From: Pyricularia pennisetigena
Taxonomy: Eukaryota > Ascomycota > Sordariomycetes > Magnaporthales > Pyriculariaceae
NCBI RefSeq assembly: GCF_004337985.1
Contig: NC_043741.1
Coordinates: forward strand, 815,920-879,919
Reading direction: 5' to 3'
DNA: 64,000 nt
The notes below the pieces were generated by a model, which saw only the letters and a list, made by a program, of their open reading frames with translations, ran no database searches and was not told where the DNA came from. Positions 22,450-34,662 of the stretch are shown in pieces. A program made the position numbers and the translations under genes. How positions within the stretch are numbered: the stretch's first letter is position 1; every line of letters starts with the position of its first letter.

Positions 22450-25400
22450 ATGACAGACAACCACCATCGCGATGTGTCGCAGTACAAGTACTCGGCCATG
22501 TCCAACCTGGTCCTCCAGGCGGACCGTCGATTCGTCACCCGCCGCGCAGATGAGGCCACCGGTGACCCCGAGTCTCTGGCCGGACGCCTGTCCATCCGCG
22601 ACATGGGCTCGCGCATGGCCCGTGACGACGCGCCCAAGACCAAAAAGGCCGCTCGCATGCCTGACGTCGTGCGCGGCAGCATACAAGAGGGCGGTGATGT
22701 CCTTGCTAACCAACGGTCGAAGCGGAAGACCGAGACGGGCGGCAGCATCCTCTCGGGCGCAGACCTGATGGTCGATGGTCTGCGGTACCGGCCTCGCACG
22801 CCGGCCACCCGGCAGACCTTTGAGCTCATCCTGTCCATCGTTTCCAAGAGCCTGGGCGACGTGCCGCATGAGGTCGTACGGAGTGCGGCCGACGCGGTTC
22901 TGGAGTATTTGAAGGATCCCGACCTCAAGGATTTTGACAAGAAGAAGGAGACCGACGACATTTTGGGGGTTAGCATGTCACCAAAAGAGTTCAACGAGCT
23001 TGTCAACTTGGGAAAGAAGATCACAGACTACGATGCTCAGGACGACGATGAGGATATGGACGGGGCTGGCGCTGATGAAGAGATCGATGACCGCCAGGGT
23101 GTTGCTGTGGATTTCGAGGACGATGACGAGGACGAAATCGTCAACGAGGTCCGCGACGCATCATCAGATGATGAAATGGATGAGGACGAGGACGAGCCAG
23201 AACCTGGAGCCGCAGAAGACGCGGACGCAGCCGAGGGCGGAGCCGACCTCGTGGAGGGTGAGGCTATGATCATTGATTCCATGCCTCAGGGTAAAAAAGC
23301 CGACGACCAGGACAAGGCTGCAAACTTCGTCTCGGCGCGCGAGATCGATGCGTATTGGTTGCAGCGCCAGATCGGCAGGCTGTATCCTGACGCCCATATT
23401 CAGCACGACAAGACGCATGCTGCATTAAGGATATTGTCTGGAGAGCCTGACGAACCTGAAGGCGAAGAGAAGCAGCTGGGAGAGATTGAAAACGACCTGA
23501 TGGAGCTCTTCGACTACGAACACCACGAGGTTGTGGGGAAGCTGATCGCCAACCGTGAGAAGGTGGTTTGGTTGACAAAGCTGGCCAGAGCTGAGACCAA
23601 TGAAGAGCGCACATCGATTGAGCGTGAAATGGTTTCTGAAGGCTTGCGCTGGATCTTGGATGAACTTCACGGCAAGGCTGGTGATGAGCCTAAGAAGAAG
23701 GTCGAGATCAAGATGGATATAGATTCGAAAGCTTCATTGGATGCCAAGCCAGACAAGCCGGAACGTCAGGAGGGTCAGCTTATTGGTGGTCTTCAGCCCA
23801 AGAAGCTAATCAACTTGGAGAACTTGATATTCGACCAGGGCAACCATCTAATGACAAACCCCAAGGTGACGCTACCTGAAGGTTCCACAAAGCGTACCTT
23901 TAAGGGCTATGAGGAAATCCATGTTCCGCCGCCCAAGAAGCGTAGCGACCCTAGCGACGTCAGCGTACCAATCACCGAGATGCCCGAATGGGCTCGGGTT
24001 CCCTTCGGCACCACCAAATCGCTCAACAAGATACAGTCTCAATGCTATCCGACAGCCTTCGGCGACGATGGCAACATGCTCATCTGTGCCCCGACGGGTA
24101 GTGGAAAGACCAACGTCGCTATGCTCACAATCCTCCGCGAGATTGGCAAGAACCGGGACCCCGAGACAGGAGAGGTCGATCTCGATGCGTTCAAGATCGT
24201 GTACATCGCTCCTTTGAAAGCCTTGGTACAGGAGCAAGTTGGTAACTTTGGGAAGCGCCTAGAGCCTTATGGTATCAAGGTGTCTGAGCTCACAGGAGAC
24301 CGGCAACTCACAAAGCAGCAGATCGCCGAGACACAAATCATCGTGACAACCCCTGAGAAATGGGATGTCATCACCCGCAAGGCAACGGATCTATCCTATA
24401 CCAACCTGGTCCGCTTGATCATCATCGATGAGATTCATCTGCTTCACGACGACCGTGGTCCGGTCCTTGAAAGCATTGTGAGCAGAACGATCAGGAAGAC
24501 TGAACAGACGGGGGAGCCAGTCCGGATTGTTGGTCTTTCCGCCACTCTGCCAAACTTTAAGGACGTGGCCAGCTTCCTACGCATCGACCAGAACAAGGGT
24601 CTCTTCCACTTTGATGGCTCTTTCCGTCCGTGTCCGCTCCGGCAAGAGTTTATCGGTGTGACGGAGAAGAAGCCCATCAAGCAGATCAAGACGATGAACG
24701 ACATCACCTACTCCAAAGTCATTGAGCATGTCGGCAAGAACCGAAACCAGATGCTTATTTTTGTACACTCGCGCAAGGAGACAGCAAAAACAGCCAAGTA
24801 CATTCGGGACAAGGCCTTAGACATGGAGACCATCAACGACATCCTGAAGCATGACGCTGGCAGTCGCGAGATCCTCCAGGAGGCGGCAAGCCAGGCCAAC
24901 GATGCCGACTTGAAGGATCTCTTGCCCTATGGGTTCGGCATCCACCATGCTGGAATGAGCAGGGCTGACCGGACAGATGTGGAGGAACTGTTTGCGGACG
25001 GAGCAATCCAGGTCTTGGTGTGCACAGCTACTCTGGCTTGGGGTGTCAACCTTCCGGCACACACAGTCATCATCAAAGGAACCCAGGTGTACTCGCCAGA
25101 GAAGGGTAGCTGGGTGGAACTAAGCCCTCAGGATGTCTTGCAGATGCTTGGTCGTGCTGGAAGGCCCCAGTTCGATACTTATGGTGAAGGCATCATCATT
25201 ACGACGCAGAACGAGATGACCTACTACCTGTCTTTGCTCAACCAGCAGCTCCCTATTGAGTCGCAATTGATGAGCAAGCTCGTTGATAATCTCAACGCCG
25301 AGATTGTGCTTGGAAACGTGAGGTCGCGCGACGAAGGAGTGGAATGGCTCGGATACACCTATCTCTTCGTTCGGATGCTACGCTCACCTGGGCTTTACCA

Positions 25401-28400
25401 AGTTGGCGCCGATTACGAGGATGATGAGGCATTGGAACAGAAGCGCGTCGACTTGATTCACTCAGCTGCCACAGTACTAAGAAAGGGCAACCTTATAAAA
25501 TACGACGAGAAAACGGGAAAGCTGCAGGCCACAGAGCTTGGACGGATAGCTTCGCACTACTACATTACTCACGGCTCAATGGACACGTACAATACCCTCA
25601 TCCAACCAAATATTACAACCATTGAGCTGTTCAGGGTATTCGCTTTAAGCGCCGAGTTCAAATATATCCCTGTGCGCCAAGAAGAGAAGCTGGAGCTTGC
25701 CAAACTGTTGATGAAAGTTCCTATCCCCGTCAAAGAGAGCATCGAAGAACCACATGCCAAAATCAATGTTCTTCTGCAAGCCTACATTTCCAGATTAAGA
25801 CTGGATGGTCTTGCCTTGATGGCGGATATGGTATACGTCACACAGTCTGCCGGTCGTATTTTGAGGGCTATATTTGAAATCACTCTCAAAAAGGGCTGGG
25901 CATCCGTCGCCAAGACTGCGCTTGACCTTTGCAAGATGGCTGAGAAGCGTATGTGGCCCACCATGTCACCCCTGCGACAGTTCCCGACCTGCCCGCGCGA
26001 GATCATCAAGAAGGCCGAGGGTATTGAGGTTCCTTGGACCAGCTACTTCGATCTGGACCCTCCCCGCATGGGCGAGCTCCTTGGCATGCCCAAGGCCGGA
26101 AAGACAGTATGCTCACTGGTTGCCAAGTTTCCCAGGGTGGAAATTCAAGAACACATCCAGCCTATCACAAGGTCGATGTTGCGCGTCGAGTTGAGGATTA
26201 CCCCAAACTTTGAATGGGATGATGAGCTGCACGGCATCTCGGAGAGCTTCTGGATCCTCGTCGAAGACTGCGACGGCGAAGATGTTCTCTACCATGAACA
26301 GTTTATACTACGCAAGGACCTTGCCCAATCGGAGAGCAACGAACATGTCGTCGAGTTCACCGTCCCGATCACGGAGCCAATGCCCCCTAACTACTTTATC
26401 TCGGTCGTCTCGGACAGGTGGATGCACTCAGAAACGCGCATTGCAGTCTCTTTCCAGAAACTCATTCTCCCTGAGAAGTTCCCCCCTCACACAGAACTCC
26501 TAGACCTCCAACCACTGCCTGTTGCTGCCCTCAAGATCAAGGAATATCAGGCTCTTTATCCTCACTGGAACCACTTCAATAAGATCCAGGCACAGACTTT
26601 TAATTCTCTGTACACGACCGATCAGAATGTTCTCCTCGGCGCACCTACCGGTAGCGGCAAGACTGTGGCCGCTGAATTCTCGCTGATGCGACTGTGGTCA
26701 AAGCCTGAGGCCGGTCGAGCTGTCTACATTGCACCGTTCCAAGAGCTTGTGGATGCTCGGTTCCAAGACTGGGAGAAGCGGCTGTCTGGTCTCAGAGGCG
26801 GCAAAGATATTGTCAAGCTCACCGGAGAGACCGCCACGGACTTGAGACTGCTTGAAAAGGGCGATTTGATCCTGGCAACCCCGGCACAATGGGATCTTCT
26901 TTCGCGACAATGGAAGAGGCGCAAGAACATTCAGACTGTCGAGCTCTTTATCGCTGACGAGCTGCACATGCTGGGCGCCGGTCAAGTTGGTTTCGTCTAC
27001 GAGATCATCGTATCACGAATGCAGTACATTCGCTCTGTTACCGAACAGCCGATGAGAATCGTTGGGCTGAGCGTACCTTTGGCGAACGCACGAGACATTG
27101 GCGAATGGATAGACTGCAAGAAGCACGACATCTACAACTTCAGCCCTCATGTAAGGCCAGTGCCACTTGAGCTGCACATCCAGTCCTTTACCATCCCTCA
27201 TTTCCCGTCGCTCATGCTGGCCATGGCAAAGCCAACATACCTTGCCATTACCCAGATGTCGCCGGATAAGCCTGCTCTTGTTTATGTACCCAACAGGAAG
27301 CAGACCAGAGCCACTGCCCGTGACCTCCTCACGGCATGTCTTGCCGACGAAGATGAGGATCGTTTCCTTCACGTCGATGTGGATCAAATCAAGCCGCTTC
27401 TTGAAAAGATTCAAGAGGATGCCCTCCGCGAATCCCTATCTCACGGTATCGGCTACTACCACGAAGCACTGAGCATGACGGACAGGCGCATCGTCAAACA
27501 TCTTTACGACAAGGGAGCCATCCAGGTGCTGATTGCGTCTCGTGATGTCTGCTGGGAGCTGGATAGCACCGCGCACTTGGTTATCGTGATGGGCACGCAG
27601 TACTACGAGGGCAGGGAACATCGATACATTGACTATCCCGTCAGCGAAATACTGCAGATGTTTGGCAAGGCTCTCCGACCTGGCAAGGAGGGTCGGGGCC
27701 GCGGTGTGCTGATGTTGCCGGCGGTCAAGCGCGATTACTACAAGAAGTTCCTCAATGAGGCACTCCCCGTCGAGTCTCAGCTCACGGAGCAGTCTCAAAA
27801 CCACGCATATCTTCACGACGCTTTTGTGACCGAGATCAGCATCAAGATGGTCGAGTCTGGAGATGACGCCCTGAACTGGACAACCTTTACCTACTTCTAC
27901 CGGCGACTTTTGGCCAACCCAAGCTACTACGGCCTAGCCGATCCGTCCAACGATGGCCTCAGCAAGTACCTGACGGAAATGGTCGAGGAGACGCTGACCG
28001 AGCTGTCAGAATCAAAAATAATCGAGTACGACGAGGAAGACGGATCAGTCACGCCACAGAACGCCGCCATGATCGCCGCCTACTACAACATTTCTTACAT
28101 CACTATGCAGACCTTCCTTCTCTCGCTCAAGGCACGCACCAAGCTCAAGGGCATCTTGGAGATTATCACGTCGGCAGCCGAGTTCGAGTCGATCCAAATT
28201 CGCCGGCACGAAGAAAGCCTCCTGCGACGCATCTACGATCGCGTGCCTGTAAAGATGACGGAGCCAGTGTACGACTCGCCGCACTTCAAGGCCTTTGTAC
28301 TGCTACAGGCGCATTTCTCCCGAATGCAGCTGCCCATTGATCTCGCCAAGGACCAAGAGGTCATCTTGTCCAAGGTGCTTAGCCTCCTGAGCGCCACGGT

Positions 28401-29183
28401 CGACATCTTGTCGTCCGAAGGCCACCTCAACGCCATGAATGCCATGGAGATGTCTCAAATGGTGGTACAGGCCATGTGGGATCGCGACAGCCCGCTCAAG
28501 CAGATTCCTCACTTCTCGCCCGAGGTGGTCAAGGTTGCCAATGAATTTGGGTGAGTAACTTGTTTTCCTGTTTTGTGGTTCAATACCTGGTAATCCTTTT
28601 TATGAGTACCATACTGACACCCAGTCTCTTACCTACCTGCAGTATCAAGGACGTCTTCGACTTCATGGAAGCCATGAACCCAGAGGAGAACCCTCAGTAC
28701 GAGACACTTGTCAAGCGTATGAATCTCTCGCAACAACAGCTCGCGCAGGCGGCCAACTTTACCAATAGCAAGTACCCAGACATCTCAATGGAGTTTGAGG
28801 TCGAGGACGAAGACAACCTGCACGCGGGCGAACCTTCGTTCCTCAACATCAAGATCGAGCGGGAGGTGGATGAGGACGAAGACGACGAAAAGGAGAAGCC
28901 AGTGGACACTACGGTGCACGCCCCATTCTTTCCCGTGCGCAAGGCGGAGAATTGGTGGCTGGTTGTCGGGTCTGATGCTTCCAAGACGCTGCTGGCTATC
29001 AAGCGGGTGACGATCGGAAGGAGCCTGAACGTCAAGCTCGAGTTCACGGTGCCGGAGCCCGGGAAGCACGACTTGAAGTTGTTCTTGATGAGCGACAGCT
29101 ACGTGGGAGTCGATCAAGAGCCAGGATTTTCGGTTACGGTTGGGGAAGCTATGGAGGTGGACGACGACGAGGATGATGAGTGA
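22450..29183 (+). CDS. BRR2: U5 snRNP RNA helicase Brr2
   Basis: Ski2-like helicase of the U5 snRNP that unwinds U4/U6 to activate the spliceosome. Two exons, 22450-28550 and 28643-29183, encode 2213 residues (human 2136, yeast 2163). The start is the ATG opening MTDNHHRDVSQYKYSAMSN, which fits the family; open codons upstream are leader. The order is: N-terminal region with a long acidic patch (about 195-275); first helicase cassette with APTGSGKT (about 547), DEIH (about 660) and SATLPN (about 697), then winged helix and Sec63 domain; second cassette with GAPTGSGKT (about 1398) and DELH (about 1503), but SVP in place of SAT; then the second Sec63 domain. The protein ends in an acidic Asp/Glu tail. 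Family knowledge says the first cassette is the active one and the second is regulatory, consistent with the altered motif III. Confidence 0.97.
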
Positions 29184-30697
29184 AGAGATTGATTGTATAA
29201 TCCAACCTTGTTGTTGAACTCGGTGGTTTGTTCTACTTTGTCTGTCTACTAACTATGTCTAGGCTAGAGTCACCTTTTTTTTTTGGGCCAAGTTTAGAGG
29301 TGGATTATACGAAGCTATTGTTTGAATATGTTTACTGCTGTTTCACGACGAGGATTGAGAAGAATGTGATCGAATCAGGGAGCTTGGTCTGTCATCCATG
29401 CGATCGACGGGGGGATGTGGTCATTGTGGAGATGGGAGTGAGAGTAAGTCACGAGTGGCTGGCGATGACCCACCAGAAAGAACTCAGTTCCTAGTGATGT
29501 GATACAAGATGATGGGGTGAGAACTGGTGAACAATGTCATGGCATTACCTTGGGGACAGAGCGAACAAAACAGGGAGTGAGGTGGACAGGGTTCGGTTTG
29601 TTGAGAGGATGTTATTGTGCCAGATACCGATAGTCTGCCTCGAAGGTAGGAGGGAATACCAAGTGACTTCAAGCGCGTTGCGGTAAGCGACGAGATGGTC
29701 AGCCAGACAGCCGCCCTCGAGCTTTGACTTATTCCATGGCAAAGAGATGACCGAAGTTGGTCGGGCCAAGTACGAGTTGCAGTACAGTACAAACAAAACC
29801 GCCTCGGATGGATCATGCTCGGCGCACGTGACGTTTCTGTCGCATTACCTTGTTCAAGCCAGTTAGATTGGCGAGACAAGACAGTTGGGCAGCGCGGCGC
29901 AGGCTTTTTGGACTGGCGTCAAACGAACCAAGAGAGAATCACAACTTGAAACTTTTTTTTTCTTACCCTCTACAGTTTTGCCATTAACGCTGATATTGCA
30001 TCAACCCAACGGTCGGTCAGTCGGTCATCTGCAACGGACTCACTGAAACAAAGACTTTTTTTTTTTTCCCAACTGAGCGACGGCTGAATTGCATCTGAGA
30101 TTTTTGCTCGTTGGATTGATTTTCGATGGGTCAGGCCGTTGCGACTGAAGCGAGAAAACGATAAGAGGCGAGCAAAAGCGGGCGCATTCAACGCGAAACT
30201 ACGCGTCCACCCACTTTGAGACACACCCCAAATCTCCCTCGTTTTTCTCCATCCCCATCGTCACACTCCAAAAAAGCCCGCCCACCCCTTCTCTTGGCCC
30301 AGCAAGCTCCAGCCAGCCAGCTCGCTCTGCCATTGCATCAAATCACCCACTTTCTCTTGCGTTCAATTTTCGATGCGTCCGAGCTAGCGCAATCCTCGAC
30401 TCGCCCACTCGCCGAGCTTTACCAAGACACGTCCCAATTCCCAATTCCAAATCCACCCATCATCATCGAAGCCCCCAGCTCCCTTACCTCACCACTACCT
30501 TAATCCAAGGTACCTTGCCCAAGCTCAGGCTAGACTTTTCCACATTACAGCAACATCTATCAACCAGCTGCACCACGGTCGAACAACACTAAAAACAAAC
30601 CAACTCTTTTCTTGCCCACGCGTGGTGCACGACCACCGTTCACACCAGAGAAGAAAAGGAAGAGAGAAAAAAATTACGAAGCACAGTCAGAAACGCA
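29184..30697. other. BRR2 3' end and upstream region of the PWWP gene
   Basis: About 1.5 kb with no recognised gene. The right part (from about 30210) is pyrimidine- and CA-rich, as in many filamentous-fungal 5' leaders, and probably is the leader of the PWWP gene. Short T runs lie near 29277, 29954 and 30056. Open frames on the minus strand (about 29480-29880) have no family resemblance. Confidence 0.5.
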
Positions 30698-33150
30698 ATG
30701 TCGGACGCCGCCACTGCTGCGCAAACTGCGCCGGCCGCGCAAAAGTCGGATGACGCGAAGGAAGCCGGTTCCAAGTCGCCGGCAAGCCCGGTTGCGACAG
30801 CTGATGGGAAGCCTGATGCCGCTGGCGCGAGCGACGACAAGACCGACGCGACTCCTGCCGACGATGCCGACAACAAGTCCACCCAAGGCAAGTACAAATT
30901 ACTTTGTTGTTTACATTATTTTGCCACCCAATTGCTCCTGCCCACCTCCCAATTCGAACTTGTCTACGATGGGTTTTTGCTGGCAGGAGCGCATTTTCTC
31001 GCGATGACAAGCATTGGTTTAGCTAACAAGAACCGCGTCATGCGTTTTCGTGCGACAAACAGATAACGAGTCGAGCGACAAGACCGAACAAGAAAAGGGA
31101 GACGTCGAGATGAAGGACGCGGCTGAGGATGCTAAAGAGTCGGGCGATGATGATGGCGCCACCACCGTCGCAGAGAAGGTCACAGAGGTCGTCGCCGACG
31201 TGGCTGACAAGATCGCAAAGGCGCCAGGTGCGGTTGCCGACGCCGTTGCCGAGGTCGCGGACAAGGTCACGCAGGCGCCGTCAACGCCTGCGGCCGACAA
31301 GAGTGGCAGCAGCAAATCGCGCAGGAAGTCGAACGCGACAGCCGGAGAAGCCAAGCGGAAGCTCAACAAAAAGGGCTCGCGGGCCCGGATAACGCACACG
31401 GACGCCAAGCCCGGTGACTATTTCTTCATCAAGCTCAAGGGCTATCCCAAGTGGCCTGGCATCGTCTGCTCAGAGGACATGCTACCACAGACGCTGCTCA
31501 GGACGCGCCCTGTCACGGCGATGAAGGCCGATGGAACATATCGGGACGACTATGCGGATGGTGGCAAGCAGATGCACAACAGGACGTTCCCGGTGATGTA
31601 TCTAGCCACCAACGAATTGTGAGTACTGCTCTGTCCTCACCTATTGGCGATCATTCTACACTGCGGACTAGCATGTAAGGTAGGGATTTAGGCGCTAACA
31701 TCGGCCCATCACTTGTTCGTAGCTCTTGGATCCCCAACACAGACCTCGAAGATCTCGATACCTCAACCGTTGCCGACTTGATAACCCCCAAGATGCGCAA
31801 AGACCTACAGGCTGCTCACGAGCTCGCAGCCGAGAACAACGACCTCGACTACTTCAAGGATCTTCTCATTAAGCATCAGGAGCATCTGTTGGAGGAAGAG
31901 AAGGAGTTGAGGGCGGCTGAGGCGGCTGCGACGGCCAAGGCAGAGGCAAAGGCTGCGTCTTCCAAGAAGGCGGCAAAGAAGACATCTGCTGCCAGGGAGA
32001 GCACAGACGACGATGTAGAGATGGCCGATGCTGGTGATGATGATGAAGTTCCGGCTCAGGAGAAGAAGACTTCCAAGAAGCGCAAGGCTGAGGAAGAGGC
32101 TGCTGTAAGTTTCTCTTCTGTTTTGATGGCAGATACAAGTCCGGAATTTATCCATCTTACCTGTGCTGACACACGATTCTTTCAGACTCCCCAGCGTGCA
32201 GATTCGGTCAAAAAGCCAAAGATAAAGCTCACCACCAGCTCTACCCCTAAGACGGCCAACGGCGCCTCCACGCCCAAATCTGCCAATCCCGCATCAGAGG
32301 CGAAGCCCAAGGCGGCCAAGGCTAAGAAGCCAGCGGCGGAGAAGAAGGTCGAGAAGGCGGAGAAGGCGGAGAAGGCGGAGCCAGTGGTACCAAAAGAGCC
32401 GGAGCTCTCTCCTGAGGAGAAGCACCAACGGAAAGAGGTCCGTATTGACGTCTTTTGGTGTTGGGTTCAAAAAGCGTAATTCGGGAGCTCAGTGCTAACA
32501 AACTATGCGCAAAAACAGAAAGAGGTCTTGTTCCTTCGTCACAAGCTCCAAAAGGGACTCTTGACGCGTGATCAAGAGCCCAAGGAGGCTGAGATGAAGA
32601 CCATGTCCGAATTCATCACCAAGCTCGAGGGCTTCCCAGACCTCGAGGTTAGCATCATCCGGGCGACCAAGATTAACAAAGTGCTCAAGGCGATCCTCAA
32701 GCTAGAGAATATCCCCAAGGAGGAGGAGTTCAAGTTCAAGCCGAGATCTCAGTCGCTCCTGGACAAGTGGAACAAACTGCTGGCCGGCGATGGGGGTTCT
32801 GGTTCGGCCAACGGGGTCAATGGATCGTCCAAGAAGTCTGCTGCCGCTACCAGCGAATCCAAGGCGGAAAAGAGTGACAAGAGCGACAAGAGCGAGACCA
32901 AGTCGGAGCCATCAAGTGCAAATGGAGTCAAGGAGAACGGTGACGCAGAGAAGGAGGCCACGCCAGTCAAGGCCGACGAACCAGCGACCAAGAGCGAAGA
33001 GCCATCCGTAGCAGCAGAGAATGACAGTGACGCAAAAGAGGTAAGCCAAGTTGTATTCGCATTGTGTTAGCCGGTTGGCAAAATAGGCCAAACTGACAAT
33101 ATCTGCAGGATGATACCAAGCCTACGGAGGCCGCCGAGGCAGCTGCTTGA
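30698..33150 (+). CDS. PWWP-domain chromatin protein with LEDGF-IBD/TFIIS-N-like domain
   Basis: Six exons, 30698-30887, 31063-31618, 31723-32104, 32186-32437, 32519-33040 and 33109-33150, give 647 residues. The N-terminal third is acidic and Ala/Asp/Lys-rich. A PWWP domain runs at about 175-265 (KPGDYFFIKLKGYPKWPGIV and, across an intron, YLATNEFSWIPNTDL), which in the family reads methylated H3K36 nucleosomes. A Lys/Ala/Glu-rich linker follows. A helical domain at about 461-545 (LFLRHKLQKGLL, SIIRATKINKVLKAILKL, LLDKWNKLLA) resembles the integrase-binding domain of LEDGF/HRP2 and the TFIIS N-terminal fold. The tail is Ser/Lys/Glu-rich and disordered. A nuclear role in transcription through H3K36 methylation is inferred. 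The first intron appears to use a GC donor (GCAAGT). Confidence 0.87.
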
Positions 33151-34662
33151 GTATGATGAACAAGAATGAAAAGAAAAAGAAGAAAAAAACCAGGGACACC
33201 AAAAAAAAGAAGCATAATAATTTGTTATCACAGATGCTTTCATGTGTTTCTCTTTTCACCTTATTTTTTGAACCAACGTCAGCTGTTTCACTTTGTCGGG
33301 GTCTGTAAAAACAAATTATATTTGCGCGTCTTGACCAAAGCACTCTTTCTTATTTTTTATCATCTTCATGCCCTTTTAGAACCCTCGTTCATCTTGTTAT
33401 GGTCACCAGAGAGACAATGGGAGGTAAGGAAGTTTTGCGGGTGTGTGTCTGTGTTGTGGGATCTTTGTGAGAGAGCACAACAAAAAGAGAGAAGCCTATG
33501 ATTTGCCATGGTCTTTGGTCAGGTTGCGGCCTTTTTCACAACGGGCTTGTCATTGTTTCTCTCTCTTTCTATTTTTTTTTTTACTGGCGTTTTTATTTCA
33601 CTCCATCTGTCGGTGGGCTGTGACGGGATACCAGGTTACTCTTGTGCGAGACATCTTTTTGGTCTCTTTCCTGGGCATTCCGGGATACGGATGATATGAG
33701 TTTGCTCATAGGAATCAGGGGAGACTTTGGGTGCTTGATTGAGGGACCTCATACGCCTATCAAAGACCTACAGCGCGAGCAATGGCATGTTAGGGGGGAT
33801 TGCTGAATGCGTGGGGGGAGAGGCAGGACGGAACGAGGTCCGTAAGGAGGAGCATTGGACAGAGTTTACAAAACAACATTGAGGTGACCGAGGGCTCACG
33901 TCTCCTAGGGATCGATCAAACGACTTTTTTCTTCACTTGTTTTTTTGTTCTTTCTCTCTTCCTCTAAAATGAATGACATGGTTGATTATGGGGAGGGAAA
34001 AAAATGAAGATTTGTCCATTTGGAGGGTAAGAAAACAGGCGAGCATCTGGGATGGGCCCTGTCCTAAACTGGGTATTAGGAAACGCTCTCTCGGGGCTGT
34101 ATGGATCTCTTCTCAAGCAAGCAAGCCGAGGATGTTTGGCTAGACGTCTTTCCCCGTCCTCTTATTTATGTTTTCACTTTTTGTTACTTTTTAAAAATAA
34201 AAAAAAGACAGCTCGTGGCCTATGAGATGGTAATAGGTTCTTTGTTGGAGCAGTGTAGCTTTTGATATATCACATATAACTGGTTTCTTTGGGGCCTCTT
34301 TTCAAATTGGCGACGTCTCTGAAAATGGTGATAACGAAAAATGAGAAAAGTCGAGATGTTTACTTGTGAAAGGAGGTCCGGTAAGGTGTTACTTTTTACG
34401 GTATCAAGGGCTGTAGAGTGAAGGGCAGTCGTCAATTAGTGGCCCGTGCTCATCGACTTTGATCAGTCACTGCAGCGACTTTAGCGCATTCAATCAAAAC
34501 AAGAACCCAGAAGCATCTCATTGAAATGTTCAGAAAGAAATAAAAGAAAATAGTTTCAAAAAAGGATACTCATGAGATTGATCCTTGTCTATCAGGCGAC
34601 TAACAGGCTCCTCTTTACTGACCGCCGCAGCAAAATATCGTAATCTTTGTTCCGATCATAAA
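33151..34662. other. PWWP gene 3' end and ORC3 upstream region
   Basis: A 1.5-kb AT-rich region with many short T and A runs and no open frame resembling a protein. It most likely holds the PWWP gene 3' UTR on the left and the ORC3 promoter on the right. Confidence 0.5.

Noticed and set aside
29484..29879. A 131-codon minus-strand frame after BRR2.
   Set aside because: No domain, biased composition and no supporting context.
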